From NCBI GenBank assembly GCA_963585895.1, contig OY757934.1, forward strand, positions 33,679,769 through 33,743,768: 64,000 nucleotides of DNA. The letters run 5' to 3'. The DNA comes from Sepioteuthis lessoniana. Its lineage: Eukaryota > Mollusca > Cephalopoda > Myopsida > Loliginidae. Shown piece after piece: positions 47,060 through 59,781 of the stretch. The stretch's first letter is position 1. Each line of letters begins with the position of its first letter. Position numbers and translations under genes: made by a program. Below the pieces are notes generated by a model. It was not told where the DNA came from and made no database searches. It saw only the letters and a program-made list of their open reading frames with translations.

Positions 47060-47864
47060 GTAAGTTCTTATATTTGATCTTAAATTTTTGTTTATTTTTT
47101 TGCTTTGGTTATTTGGTGGTTGAAGTATTTAGCAAAAATTAATCAATGATGTCTATCCTATGTCTGAGACTCAAAATACCTATTGAAAAATTAATTAAGA
47201 AATGAAAAGTTCCTGATGTTTATAGCTTAATCCAGGGAGGGGTTTTAAATAGCAGGGTAGTTGGAATCTTTTAGGAATGTAAGCATAGTCCAAATAAAAG
47301 AAGTTTACTATGCCGGCGGGGGGGGGAAGAAAAAAGTCATAACTAATAACTCCAGCCAATCTCATCTTGTTACTTAAAATATGGATGCAGTCTTCTTTTC
47401 CATATATTCAATGTAGAAGCCAATAAACAATGAATTGATTTTTAACAATATGGTATCAAAAAATTTACATAAAAATGAAAAATTTACATTCAAGGACATG
47501 AACTTTAAAGCTTTGGCCATTTGTAGAAATTTTCATATAACTTAAATCAGCTTCGAAAATATAATTATTTAATTGAATATAAAAATTATCTTTGTTAAAA
47601 ACACTATTTTCCTTTAAAGTCAGGATTACTTTTTAACTTCTGCTCATAAAGTAAGTCAGGGATCATGCTTTTCTGTTGGTATCATGTAACTTAGTGATGC
47701 CCACCTCCTCTCCAAGTTGTACTAAGTAATTATTATTGCCCTGAAGAAAAATATTTTGTATAGCACTCGGCTGAATTTATAGGTTATAGAAAATTATATG
47801 AGGGTATTTTGCCAGTGCTTTCTCTTTTTCAACTGGTAATTCTCAATATATCTAACATACGGAG
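47060..47864. other. Intron 2, first segment
   Basis: AT-rich apart from a GC/G9 patch at 47312-47326. No repeat family recognised. Confidence 0.5.
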
Positions 47865-48133
47865 AGTAAGGGCCTTTATCTTAGTGGTTATAGTGTTTGC
47901 CAATGGCCCGGGAGACCTGGGTTCAATCCCAGGTTGAGTCATACCAAAGACTCAAAAAATGGTACTTGATACCTCCTTGTTTAACACTCAGCATTATAAG
48001 GTATGGATCAATGGTAAAGTGGAGCAATCTAGGGAAAAGAGTAGTGCCCTCCCCTACATCTCAGTGTAGTAGCTATCGAAAAGGGAGCCTTCGGGTCACC
48101 CTCAACTAAAGGGAGACAACTTTACTTACTACT
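47865..48133 (+). mobile_element. SINE family B, copy 11
   Basis: + strand, full length: TTAGTGGTTATAGTG head, B box GGTTCAATCCC, body, CCTACATCTCAGTGTAGTAG, and a slightly altered 3' end (AAAGGGAGACAACTTTAC). Confidence 0.92.
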
Positions 48134-48204
48134 TATCATATTATCTATTCAGTTTTTATTTGCTTAATTTTTATACTAGTTTGTGTTTAACAGGGCTTAT
48201 TGTA

Positions 48205-48325
48205 ATCAATAGAAAAGGTTATCAATCATATGGAAATCTGATGTCTTCAATAAAATAAAATGGGAATTTTTTCAAGGTGTGGCTGTGTCAATACTACTAT
48301 ATGGATGCACCACTTGGACTCTCTG
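48205..48325 (+). mobile_element. Non-LTR fragment L-6 (internal)
   Basis: Short piece equivalent to IxRLSIIWKSD...LYGCTTWTL; from 48285 it reads SILLYGCTTWTL in frame, then homology ends abruptly at the copia fragment. Confidence 0.8.
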
Positions 48326-48329
48326 TAAA

Positions 48330-49560
48330 TTCCTTGTGTCGATGGCAGCTATTTTTTTCACGTCAAAACAACCCAGCATGTTAGACATATTTTCATGCAC
48401 TTTGCCCAAGGGGTTAAGTTATCTCTTTCACCACAAAAGTATTTGGCTCCACCAAATGATTTTGTCTGGATCTTTCCTCATGCATCACTTTGCACAATTC
48501 CAAACAATTTGGTTGATCCGCTTGCACCAGATTTTGGAAATGAAAAACAATGATACTTTTCATCCATGCGTTGTTCACAAAAGCTCATATCCTTAGTGAC
48601 ACTGAAATCAAAATCATTTATCAGCCAATCTCATGCTAGTTTCTGCAAATTCTTCTCTCCAAGATGACCAAAACATTGATGCCAAATTTCTTCTTTATTA
48701 TCATTGCATAAACATTTTGCTGCTGCATGAATCACTTCTCATTTGTCAACATAGTTCTTGCCCAGTTGGCTGGGGCTGTAGAATACATCAACTGCATCTC
48801 TGCAAAGAGGTAAGACTCCTTCGACAAGTGTCCTGGATATGACATTAAACAATCTGATGGTGAGGTTCCTGTTATGCTGGAGCTTTGGGGAATGCAGAGT
48901 ACTTCTTCATTGCCATTGCTCTCAGGTCCACTCTAGCCCCAAGTGGTAGCACCTGATAAGGTTTTATCTGTGGGTCAAATAGAACTAAACTGCATACCTA
49001 TGCTAAACTGAATTATTTGAATTAGAACTGTTTGACTAAAGTGAATAGCTTGAAATAGAAATGTTTTTGACAATTAAACTGTGTACTCATCCTAAACTGA
49101 ATTGTTTGAAATAGAACTGATTATTTGTATAAAAATGGATTTGGTGTTAAATAACCAACAAAGGTTGATATGCCATAAAACCCAACCAACCAATCAACAT
49201 AGTTCAAATAGTACAAGTTTGCTCTTTTGGTAGCTGTAGCAATTAGTTTTTGTTTCTCATTCAAAAGCTGAAAATTTCTTTCTGTGAATACAAATGTTTT
49301 TCTAGACTCTGTAGTCTTTGCTACACTTAGTAAGTTGTATGATAGTTTGGGAACATATAGTTTTATACAACCTGCATTTTTTCATCTGCAACCTTCATAT
49401 ACAGTTCAACTATGTTTATTCCCTTTTATCTAACTTAATAGTATTCTTCTGACTGGAGTACAATTTTCACCAAAAAAATTATGAATGTTCTGTATGTTTT
49501 TGAATATACATCTTTCATTATTTGTTAAGAATATTGTAAATGAATCTTGACTATTGACAA
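48330..49560 (-). pseudogene. Second copia-type pol remnant, split by a SINE
   Basis: On the - strand, right of the SINE: RNFQLLNEKQKLIATATKRA and LYYLNYVDK; left of it: EVIHAAAKCLC, EEIWHQCFGHLGEKNLQKLA, SFCEQ, then FPKSGASGSTKLFGIVQSD and KSFGGAKYF. This is the GAG-pre-integrase zinc region (H...H...C..C) and the beginning of an integrase core (the D of IVQSDACG is the first catalytic Asp position) of a Ty1/copia element. It is clearly different from the element at 17.5 kb. No LTRs found. Frame breaks are present. The upstream limit (up to about 50.5 kb) is uncertain. Confidence 0.8.
48758..49193 (+). mobile_element. SINE family C, copy 10 (reference quality)
   Basis: Defines the family: 436 bp from TTGCCCAGTTGGCTGGGGC to the tail CATAAAACCCAACCAACCAA, with a perfect 12-bp duplication TCAACATAGTTC at 48746-48757 and 49194-49205. 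The duplicated bases encode part of the copia peptide YVDK, which proves insertion into that older element. Confidence 0.95.
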
Positions 49561-52500
49561 GTTTTGGTTTAAGGTATACATGTACTTCTACTATTAAGGT
49601 ATAATACTCTTAATAAAAATCAGATATCTGCTTCACTGTGTCAACTACCTTGTTCACTCTCCTTCTACTTGGATTACCTTGTTATCAATTTTTCTTCGCT
49701 TATTTTTAAATAGTTTTAACGCTTGTGTGCTTAAAGTTTAGCTGTAAAATTACTAACATTTTTACTGCTAAATTTTCTCTAGATTAAATAGACATCTTTG
49801 CTTCACTTTCATATTCTATTTTAGTACTGTTTCTCTTAGGATGGAAAAATCTTTGCCATTCAATGACTGTAATTAAAATCTGGCATCACATTCTTCAATA
49901 AAATTCAGTTATATTTGCCACTGACAACTTTGTTTTTTTTTTTTTTTTTTTTTTTCTGCTTTAGTTAAAATAGTTGTGAAGCAAAAAAAAAATATTTCAT
50001 ATGAAATACTGTTTTGAAAAGTTAAAAATCAAGGAAGTTGTTTTTTCATCAATTCAAATCTATAGAATTTTTATAAATTCTACGATGCATAAATATCCCC
50101 TATTCTATCCAATCAGTATTCTTGGTCCACTGCAAAACTCCCAAATTTTCTCAAGATCTATAATATATGAAGAGTAATAATTTTTATTCTACTTAGCTGG
50201 TCCTTGGCATATTAGTCAGAGGTTTGAATTCAGACCCATCCTATTCACATTACTATCTTACTACTTATTATTGAGATAGGAAAAAATAGAAACATTTTTT
50301 TCAAGGTCATCAGAGTGTAGTTAATTGTTATCTGCCTCTTTACTCAGACCAAATACATATATTTTACCTGGAAGTCAAATTTGGTACCATTTTTCTGGAT
50401 GTTATTTTCTGTCTGTATATTTCTTCCTTTCTGATGGAGACATCTTAGGTTTAGTCAGACTTGTCAAAAGCTTGTTAGTGATAAATCTTTAATATTCTAC
50501 AGCTATGTCTTCTGCATTTTTCTTGCAGGTCTCTATCATATTCCAATTTACATTCATGAAACTAGTTGGTATGTTTCTCAAAAGAAATTGTCACCTCAAT
50601 ATCAACATTTTTAAAAGGATATTGAGTAATTAATTAGAAAGTTGAATTAATATTCTGAATTCACTTCAATTTGGATGACAAAAATTTTCTTTGAAATTTC
50701 ATATATTTTGTAGTTTTAGTAAGGATTTCTAGCACTTTATTGTGTTTCCATGTATAATTTTTTAGAGTATATTCCAAAATAGTTCAAATGTACTTGAGGA
50801 TATTAGTATTCCCACATGCATCAATCAGATCTTATTGACTTCCTCAATTTGAAGTTGTTTGGTATATTAATAACTAGTAGTACTTACCCATATTACATAT
50901 GGATTGTAATATGGTCATTATTAAAAATAAAGACTGCAGAGTTGCTTTTATTAAAGTTTAGGATTATTATTTATGTTTAAAGGACATTTTATTTGTTTTT
51001 ATCATTTATTCATTTTGGGTTGCTGCCTTGTTTACATTCTGGTTCATTTGGAGATTTCAGATACTTTTAAAAAAACCCTTAAAATTGATAAATATTTGAC
51101 TATATCATTATTTTTTTAAATTATTTGGCTGTATTATTTTTCAGACTTATAGGTATAATATTAACTTAAATTTTAAAAAATTGGATTTCTGAGGCCTTTT
51201 TTTTAGGTCAGGCAACTGTTGAGATGAAATGGAGTCCCTTTTAATTCTGACCCCAACAGAGAGAGTCAGTTGCCTCCTGTAATGATTACCAAAAGAATAA
51301 GTACTGTGAGATGGATATCCTTTTACAGTGAGAGAGACAGTAAGATATAGAGGGTGAAAAATAAAGATGGCATAGCTTTAGCTCTACATGCAGACATTTG
51401 GTGAATTATTACATTGTTATATAGGTGTGATGAATGATGAAGGAATAGGCATAATACCTCTTTATAAAAATAAATCTCACTTAATTACTCTCATAAAGGT
51501 TTAAAGTTGATTGTGTGAGAGAGACAGACAGAGGACTTGAAGGACATTTGGACACTGCTATATTGGCCCTTGTTTTCTTCTTAGCCACATCAGGCCACAC
51601 TCAGAGCTTCACTTACGATTTCTTCTATTCTTTGACAAAATGTAATAAACCGGAGGCTGCTGCAGTTATTACCCCACTGGGCACCTACTGGCCACTCTCC
51701 ATGACTGACTGAATTTCTTCTGGCTGCAAGACTGAGACTGCCCACTACTCTGGCTGCATATATGATTTCACAATGCCTATGCATTTCTGATTGGTGATTC
51801 ATATAGTCTGCCTACATCTGCGCATACTGCTTTGGCTTATTTATACAGGTGTATCCCATGCAGAGAAATCTCTGATTGACAACTTGGTCAAGGATCAATA
51901 TGCAACAAGATGATTTCAGATTCTGCTTTTATCTGGAAATTTGTTCTCTTGATTACATTGGTTTGATGTCACATGGTCTTTTGTGTGTTTTCAATGTCTG
52001 ATAGTTGTAGAGAGAGTCTTGTTTTTCTTAACATTGAAAATCTCTTTAAAATATCTAACTGTTCTTTTCTTTGGGCTCTCTTTTGACCATGAAAATTGTG
52101 GGTGAAAGCCAGTATCTGCTCTGCCAGCTACCACACAACCAACCAATGCCTTTATCTTAAAAGATGATTCTGGTCTCCATAATATTTTTGACAAATATTC
52201 ACTTTTTACATTGGCAATGGTGGTAGTCTTCATAATCATGTTTTTGCTTTTTACTCATTAACAAATGAATTCAGTGCTGTGATGTGACCATACTTGCTAA
52301 ACAGATTGTTACTTGTTGATGATTTGTTTTCCAGATAATTATTGATAAAATATTTGGTCTTGATGTTTCATATATCTGTAATGGCCATTATATCTTAAGG
52401 ATTAAGCAAAAATGCACGCCTCATAAGTTATCTGAACTTCTGAAAAATTACTAACAGTCACTTTGTTTGGAAGCTACAATAGCTGAAACATGAATGTAAT

Positions 52501-52577
52501 AAGAGTCAAGATGAGGACACTAATCAGAGTACATTAGTGTCTAATTAACATAAGTTAAATGATAATGAAATCTCTCT
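49561..52577. other. Intron 2, long segment
   Basis: AT-rich with a T23 run at 49933-49955. The part up to about 50550 may hold further decayed copia gag sequence, but I can point to no motif. The rest shows nothing recognised. Confidence 0.4.
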
Positions 52578-53250
52578 CTGTTGGCTTTGGTCTAGAATAC
52601 ACTGACTGCATCTCCTGAAGAGGGGTAAGATTCCTCCCCCACAAACAAAGGGTTTCCTGGTCATGACACTAACCTGCATCTTGTCATGAGATTCCTGTTC
52701 TGGAACACTTGGGAGTATAGTCACTTTTTCATTACCATTACTTCTTGGTTCATTCATTACTGGACTGGGAGTATCTGTTAGGATCATGCCTATAGATCTA
52801 TTTGAAAATTATTAATATTATATAGGAATACTTGAAACCAGATAAGTGTAAATTATTTGTATTAAAGATAATTACTTGAAACTATAATTGTTTATGCATT
52901 ATAATTAAATAGTGAAATCATCTGAAGGTTGCAGGTTCAATCCAACAACAAGTAAGAATAACAAGACATTCTTACTATAACTTAACACTTGTACCTGTTC
53001 ATGGTTAATAGAATTGTGGTTCAAATAAAGGATTCAGTTTGAGGTTCTGTGTGAACTTCCGAGTTCAACATGAAACACCTGAAGAAGGCAGAGGGACATA
53101 TTGGCTGAAATGTTGTGATTATAACCATAAAGATGTTATTTTAGCTAATAATAAATAAAAATAGTTACTGGAAACCATGTAATTGCCTGGAAAAAAACTG
53201 ACATTGGCATTAAAAAAGCCAACGAGTATTGATATATTATGAAACCGACC
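52578..53250 (+). mobile_element. SINE family C, copy 11, old and possibly composite
   Basis: A diverged head (TCTAGAATACACTGACTGC, TCATGACACTAACC) runs to about 52870. The family tail (GACATTGGCATTAAAAAAGCC, TTATGAAACC) appears only at 53200-53250. Between them (52915-53145) is unrelated sequence with a tRNA-like GGTTGCAGGTTCAATCC, perhaps another SINE. Confidence 0.6.
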
Positions 53251-53645
53251 AAATGTAATAAAATAACATTTTCAAGATCTGGCCAGGTCATGTGAAACGG
53301 ATGATTTTTTGCTTTTAGCAGTTTTTCTGGTTTTATTACCTCTGGTTGATACAACATGGAAATCTCAATTTTTCTTTCTTGATTGATTGATGTATTTGTG
53401 TAATTGTTTCTGAACATGAACTGGATCATCATTCTTCTGGTAAGAAACCTCACCCCCCAATATTTTATTGTCCACATTGAACAAAAAAATTAGGTCAAAG
53501 TTAATCTAAATTTCTAGAGCCCTTATAGACTCTGTCTACTATCCTATAATGATTTTCTTAGTTCTTTCTGTAAAAGATTCCTCATTAGTTGGAGAATTTT
53601 TATAGAACCTGAATGACAATTCTTTATACTCTTCTATTGTGTTAT

Positions 53646-53942
53646 CATATAATATTTACCAACCCCTCCGCTTGGACAGGATATGACACAAGGTCAATTT
53701 TTTAAGCGAAGTTTAACAGGTTTGAATTCAGAATTTTCCTTCTCTTAGATTATTTGCCTCACCAAGGCTGAAGAACCCAGTCTGCCCTACTATTTACCCA
53801 TAGATGGAGGGAGAATAATTGGATTCATACCTTTCCCAAGGGTATTAGTGCTATGTGAAATGCAATCAGCCTCGTTGAGGATTTGAATTCGTGTCACCGT
53901 GTCCATTTCCTGCTATGATACCCATTACACCATGGGCACCTC
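53646..53942 (-). mobile_element. SINE family A, copy 5
   Basis: Full-length - strand copy. 17-bp duplication CTCTTCTATT[G/C]TGTTAT with one mismatch at 53629-53645 and 53943-53959. Confidence 0.94.
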
Positions 53943-53959
53943 CTCTTCTATTCTGTTAT

Positions 53960-54865
53960 AAGCAGTTATTGGTTCATTACTGATTATTGTTAAATTCAGG
54001 TATCACTGGTTGTATGCCCTTGTTTTATTGTTATTGATTCTCACACTTTGTAATAAATGGTTAAAGCAAACGGACATCTTCCTATGTCACGAGTGAGAAA
54101 GACCTAAAATGAACTAACTCAGTTAAAAAGATTAAACATCTCTCATACTCTTTCTGGACAAAAATTTTCCCTTTATGTTATTTTGCGGTTGAAGTATTTA
54201 AGTCAACTTTAAATGAATAAAGACAAATGGATGCATTGAAAAGAAAATTAATTTGTGAGTTAGTATATGATACATTTCAAAAATTTCTTTTTTGTATTGT
54301 AAAAAGCTGTTCCTGTTGGGACAATTTCCTGGTAAATTTTTGGATCCTTATTGCAAGAATGTCTTTTCCTTTTCTTTCAATACCATTTCCTATCTGTGGC
54401 ATATTAATTTTTTAAAATTTTATTTTTGATTCATCAAAATCTTTTCTTCAGATGTATTTCAGGAACCTTCTGCCTCTTTTGATTATGTAACTCTTTGATT
54501 CATTAGTAAATGATCTGTTGTTTCATGTTTAATACCATTGCAAATCATTTTTGTTACAATAAAACAATAGCAAATTATGCATAAAATGTCAGAAGTTTAT
54601 ATGATATAAAGCAGTGAAACAATTGATAATGCATTTTAAGAGGGGAAAGTGGGAAGGAAATTATTGTACAGAAGTATATGGACATTAACTTAAGTAGTAT
54701 TCATAAACATTAAATTAATAGAAATATCTCCAGTGAAAACCTTTTTCTTTTTTCTACATAAATAACAAAATGAAAGTAACACTGAAACTATGCTAATATC
54801 AGTAACATATTATTTGTAATATCAAATTTGTAATTTCAAATAAGATTTTTTTCGTATAATTGCAG
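53960..54865. other. Intron 2, last segment
   Basis: AT-rich; nothing recognised before the acceptor of exon 3. Confidence 0.5.
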
Positions 54866-54952
54866 GTTTTGAAGGCTGTAAAATTAAACCATGTCAAAAC
54901 AATGCATCCTGTATTCCAAATGGAAATGACTTTAAATGTGCTTGTCAACCAG
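54866..54952 (+). CDS. Exon 3: EGF-like repeat 2 (cysteines 1-5)
   Basis: An 87-bp exon follows an ATAATTGCAG acceptor and ends at CCAG|GTAAGT, phase 1 on both sides. It encodes C1 to C5 of an EGF repeat (CKIKPC, CQNNASC, then CAC) and stops at the Gly before the usual G-F-x-G turn; the next exon supplies GFTGQYC with C6. The O-fucose type site CQNNASC is present. The O-glucose site is absent because Ile replaces Ser. The split between C5 and C6 is shared with the next intron but not with the first module, which is intact in one exon. Confidence 0.83.
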
Positions 54953-56421
54953 GTAAGTTCTTGTATAGGGTTAAAGATAAAATGACAGCTAACTAGCTTT
55001 ATATTTTAAAACAATATTCAAATAGCAGTAATTTTTTGAGAATATAGATTAATTGTATTACTTTTTGTTACTTCTATATGTGTCAACCAAAAAATAATTC
55101 CAATTGCAAAGGAATTTTGAGCTTAAATGTAAGGTATTAATAGGAAGATAACTATTAAATGCTAAATATAGACTATTTTTCTATATTTATCTATTTGCAG
55201 TTAATTAGCATATAAATTCTTTAAATCAAATGACTCAATATATTTAAGTGTAGATTATAATGATATGAGTTATGTAATATATATTACCTGAATATTGTAA
55301 AAATGTCACAAAAGAGTGAGTTTTTATTTTTTGTGCAATTGGATTAAAATGCTATTAGTAAATAAAGCAATTTTTAATCCAATTTGAAACTTATTAATAG
55401 TGGATGGTGGGAGGTGTCTTTGTTTGCATCCAACCCTATCATTGTTTTTAGATAACTATTAAGTTCTAATTATAGAATATTTGCCTTTTATGTACAATTT
55501 TAATTTCTGTATATAGGATGTGACTTGGTATTAATTTTAATGGTTGTTTAAAGTAACTTTTCAATGATTATTCCTAAAGAAGAATTTCTTCATGGACAAC
55601 CCAAGTATTCAGGTGTCAATGTCTTCCTGGAATTAAAAAAATATTTATACCATTCAGTGCTAAAGGCTAAGGTAAAGACAAATTTCAATATGAAGAAAGC
55701 TCATAGACTGACTAAGATACTCTCATAGAATGAGACCAAATAAGGTTTATTTTTCAACATAGTGCCTCTTGTGGTCTACACACTTCTTCTATTGGTATTG
55801 CAGTGGTTGGATCCCATTGTTTAAAAAAAGTTATCAATAGCAGATATAATATGATAATATGAACTCTTCAGGTCCCTCTTGTGAATATCTTAAAATTATA
55901 GAATGTTTTATTTTTTCCTTTTTTCTCAGACTGTTTTTTTATTAATTTTTTTTAATTTCCTGAGTGGTAATTTACTTTTTTCAAACTATTGTCCTCATAT
56001 TGGTTGTTATATTCACAAAAATTCAGCTATTGTATTCTGGTATTTTTTTTCATGGTAATCTTTACAGAATTCCAAACTGAACCCTTTAAATGATCTACAT
56101 GAATGGACTCTTCTCATTCCATTACTCATGTTTTGGAATATCTTATTTCACTTAAATTAGCCTCCAAAATGTGACTTTTCTTTTGGCTGAACCCTGGCTC
56201 AGAAATTGTACTCAAAAGTTTAAGATATACTCTGTGGTCCTATGCTAGTCACGGAGCACAATGTGGTGTGACTACTAGTCACAGTACTTGTGGCTATTGT
56301 GTTCGTGACTACCACATTAGCTTCTGGTTGTTTGCTTTGTCAAATCCTTCCATGCTCACATTGTCTTTGAAAGATACATGGAGTGGGGTTGATACAATTC
56401 AGCCGGATCTTCTTCTGATGG
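54953..56421. other. Intron 3, first segment
   Basis: AT-rich to 55550. The part 55560-56400 is less AT-rich and may be an old element, but no known motif was seen on either strand. Confidence 0.4.
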
Positions 56422-56853
56422 TCAGGTAATATGAGTAGCTAGATTGTCTAACAACTCAAAGAATAGAGAAAACCCGTTGTTTAACAACAACAAAAAATTG
56501 TTTTTATTGAAACACGTTTGTGAGACAATAAATAACAAACAAAGGAGGTTTGCTTTCCTGGCAAACAGAAGAAAGAATATTGAGAGAGGAAGAGTGATGA
56601 TGAGGTGCAGTTTGAGTAACACTAACATCTCTAAAGTCTGGGACTTTGAAATTTTGTAATGTCTGAAGGTTGTTTGGAGTACTTCGGGTCTGGAATGGAA
56701 GAAATGCTTCTTTGGCAGTCTTGAGTTTCTTCTTGGTCCTTTTTTCTTATCTTCTCTGGGGATTCGTTTAATTATCCCATTTTTTATATAAATATATTTT
56801 ACGAAATGACCTGTTTCATCATTGTGATTGATGAAGTTTCCATTGACAACCAA
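56422..56853 (-). CDS. Unidentified 143-codon open frame inside intron 3
   Basis: An uninterrupted frame on the - strand, long for this AT-rich DNA. The N-terminal half is basic and polar (KRIPREDKKKGPRRNSR). The C-terminal half has a hydrophobic run (LHLIITLPLSIFFLLFA) and then many Leu and Asn. I recognise no family. The + strand of the same stretch has an AATAAA and a purine-rich block, so it may instead be part of a retroelement terminal region. I doubt it is a host gene. Confidence 0.15.
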   Translation of the reverse strand: MVVNGNFINHNDETGHFVKYIYIKNGIIKRIPREDKKKGPRRNSRLPKKHFFHSRPEVLQTTFRHYKISKSQTLEMLVLLKLHLIITLPLSIFFLLFARKANLLCLLFIVSQTCFNKNNFLLLLNNGFSLFFELLDNLATHIT

Positions 56854-57282
56854 AAAACTAAATAAATTTGCTAACCTTTAAAATCAAAAATGATTGTCTC
56901 ACTCTTAACTGACCTTTAGGAACAATCAACCAGCTTTTTAGGTCATATAAGCCTTGACCAAAAAGATACTTATCTAAGGATCTTTTTTGTTTTTGAGATA
57001 TATAAATTAGAATATATTTAATAAATTCTCATTTTTACATATTAAGTACTCAACCACACATCATGTCACACTCTAATTAGAAATCTCTTAACCAAAGCTT
57101 TTATCTTTTGGGTCATTGAACCAGTGGGAAAATTCAGACAATTTTTAAAAGCTTTTCTGTCATTTATTTGCCTGCTTCTTCAACTAGAGCATTTTTCTTT
57201 TCTAAGTGCAATCAGTTAGTGCTATTACTAATTTTTGGCTTTACTGTTCTTTCCTGAGTTGATGCCTCCCATATTGTGTTGC
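56854..57282. other. Intron 3 segment
   Basis: AT-rich; nothing recognised. Confidence 0.45.
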
Positions 57283-57885
57283 CCAGTCATCTGGAGCTTT
57301 AGAATACCCCAACTGCTTCTCTGCAGAGGGGTAAAAACCTCCTAATAAGTGTCCTGGATATAACACAAAACAATCTGACTGTGAGGTTCCAGTAATGCTG
57401 GAGCTTTGGGGAATACAGAGTACCCCTTCATTACCATTGCTCCCAGTCCACTCTGGTCTGGAGTGGTAGCACCTTATAGGGTCCTGTCTATGGGTCAAAT
57501 AGAGCTAAACTGTGTAATATTAAACTGAATTGTTCGAAATTGAACTGTTTATCAAAACTGGCTCATTGGTCTAATGGGTAGAGTGTTCGCCAATGAACTG
57601 GGAAACCTAGGTTCAATCCCAGGTCACGTCATACCAAAGACTTTAAAAATAGTACTTTATATCTCTTTGCTTAACACTCAGCAATATAAGGTACGTATCA
57701 AGGGTAAAGTGGAGCAATCCAGGGAAAGGAGTAGCGCCCTCCCCTACACCTTGGTGTAGTAGCTATTGAAAAGGGAGCCCTCTGGTTGCCCTCGACTATG
57801 GTTGCCACCTTTACTTTTACCTGTATAAAAATGGATTTGGTATTAATAACCTACAGTTGTTGATGTGCCATAAAACTAAACCAAT
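57283..57885 (+). mobile_element. SINE family C, copy 12, interrupted by a SINE B
   Basis: Head TTGCCCAGTCATCTGGAGC to the tail units at 57555, then the family B copy, then the family C end (AAAAATGGATTTGGTATT, TGTTGATGTGCCATAAAAC) at 57822-57885. Confidence 0.9.
57559..57820 (+). mobile_element. SINE family B, copy 12
   Basis: + strand, full length: GGCTCATTGGTCTAATGGGT head, B box GGTTCAATCCC, body, ACACCTTGGTGTAGTAGC. It sits inside family C copy 12. Confidence 0.93.
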
Positions 57886-58276
57886 CCCATATTGTATTCC
57901 AAGACATAGACTGTTCTCGTTCTGTTGTCTATCTTCTGTGTATTAAATAAAACATTTGATTTGAAATTTTGCTGTCAAAAGGATAAGGGGTTCAGTCCTT
58001 GGGTGTATCTACAAATTTTTCTTAGGCAACTTGAAATGACTTTAGACTATGTTAAGGGTTTTGTATTCATTCAAATACAGGATATTTTGAAAAACCAGTT
58101 TAGTTTATAAAGGACTATACCTCCAATGGAACCTTTTTTTTAAAAATAAGATTTGATGTGCAATAAATTTTTATTTTAGTGTCTGCTTGAATACATTATC
58201 ATAGATGATTATTTTATGCTTTATGTGCAATAAATATATATTCTTTTTGAAAATTTAAATCTTTATCTTCTTTCAG
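57886..58276. other. Intron 3, last segment
   Basis: AT-rich; ends with the pyrimidine-rich acceptor of exon 4. Confidence 0.5.
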
Positions 58277-58390
58277 GTTTTACCGGTCAATATTGTATGA
58301 TTGATATTAATGAATGTAGTTTAGAACCTTGCAAACATGGCACCTGCATTGATCGAATTAATGGAGTTGAATGTAATTGTACAGGTTCAG
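58277..58390 (+). CDS. Exon 4: end of EGF 2 and most of EGF 3
   Basis: A 114-bp exon follows a TTCTTTCAG acceptor and ends at TTCAG|GTAAGT, phase 1 on both sides. It supplies GFTGQYC, which closes EGF 2, then DINEC, the classic start of a calcium-binding EGF. The repeat goes on through [19 protein letters not shown] and NC, and is completed by the next exon. The C3-C4 loop keeps the Asp but has Val where an aromatic is usual, so calcium affinity may be lower. The frame stays open into the intron up to about 58569; that read-through looks like chance. Confidence 0.85.
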
Positions 58391-58622
58391 GTAAGTGTTG
58401 TTCTTGTTTCATCAGTAATATCTATTTTGTGGAGACTGTAGTCATTTCTTATAAACCTCTACATGCTACTTTTTTTTTCATTGTTGCTGGTAACTTTGTC
58501 AAAGTTATATTTTTTCTTGATTACTTTGTTTACTTATCATTTAACTTTTATCACTACACTGAAGTTTAAAAAGTGATGTGAAGAAATGTTAAAAGAAATA
58601 AATGTAGGTTACATTGGTGATT

Positions 58623-58880
58623 AAAGCGTCATTGGTCTAATGAGTAGAGTGTTTGCCAATGTTCCAGGAGGCCGGGGTTCAATCCCAGGTTAAATCATAC
58701 CAATGACTCAAAAAATGACACTTGATACAGCCTTGCTTAACACTCAGCACTATAAGGTAAGGATCAAGAGTAAAGTGGAACAATCCAGGGAATGGAGTTG
58801 CACCCTCCCCTACACCTTGATGTAGTAGCTATTGAAAAGGGAGATTTCGGGTCACCCTCGACTATGGTCGCAACTTTATT
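58623..58880 (+). mobile_element. SINE family B, copy 13
   Basis: + strand, 258 bp, with a 14-bp perfect duplication TTACATTGGTGATT at 58609-58622 and 58881-58894. B box GGTTCAATCCC intact. Confidence 0.95.
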
Positions 58881-58894
58881 TTACATTGGTGATT

Positions 58895-59360
58895 GTATTT
58901 TACTGCTGATGGAATGTAACTTAGTACAACTTGTCTGTTACTTGGAGAGCTGAGAACAGTCAACTAAACTCCATTACCCTGACAGATGCCAGAAAAGGAA
59001 ATACTCAGCATGGCACTCTGAGGCTCATATAGATTATTGTAAATAACCAATCCCCTTCCCTATCAAAATGTTAATTCTCTAACCTTCTTAGATGATATTT
59101 TGTCTATTGTTGATTAGTTTCATTGATAGAATACAGTCTATTATATTGGTGTCTTCTTGTAGACTTGTTTCATTTTCTTTTATATAAGAATTTTTTTTGT
59201 GTATTAGCTTTGATTAGTTGTGTGTGTATGTGCATATGTTTTATATGGCATTAATATCTATTCATAGCAAATAAAATACAATGTTAATTCTTTTTAAGTT
59301 TATACATTTTCCATTGTAGTCTGCTGTGATTTTGATCAAATGAAGATAGTAATTTTCTGT
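58895..59360. other. Intron 4 segment
   Basis: AT-rich; nothing recognised. Confidence 0.45.
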
Positions 59361-59393
59361 TGGATATTTAAAAAAAAATTAATAATTAGCATA

Positions 59394-59424
<31 letters not shown>

Positions 59425-59744
59425 CTTTAAGAAAAAACCAAAGACCCCCGTTAATTTAGGATTATAAATTTATTTCCATCCTAGTTTTCAGTTTCTGGTG
59501 TGAACCAAAAACACAAAGAAAAAAAATCTTCATGTTTTTGGTTCACACCAGAAACTGAAAAACAGGATGGAAATAAATTTATAATCCTAAATTAACTGGT
59601 CTTTGGTTTTTTCTTGAAGAAATATTGCTCTGTAATAAATTACATTGAGCTCTCTACCAGGAAAATTTAAATGTTCGGCTCTTGAATGATTTTCTTGTCC
59701 TGAACGAATTACTCCAAACTCTGGTTTAACTTGACCGAATAATA

Positions 59745-59781
<37 letters not shown>

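Noticed and set aside
47312..47326. GC/G-rich patch GCCGGCGGGGGG as a possible promoter or CpG feature
   Set aside because: Only about 15 bp long and isolated; a simple G run.
53145..53477. 110-codon open frame on the - strand
   Set aside because: Overlaps the tail of SINE C copy 11 and has no recognisable domain.
58297..58569. 90-codon open frame starting inside exon 4
   Set aside because: The first third is the EGF exon; the rest is read-through past a strong GTAAGT donor.
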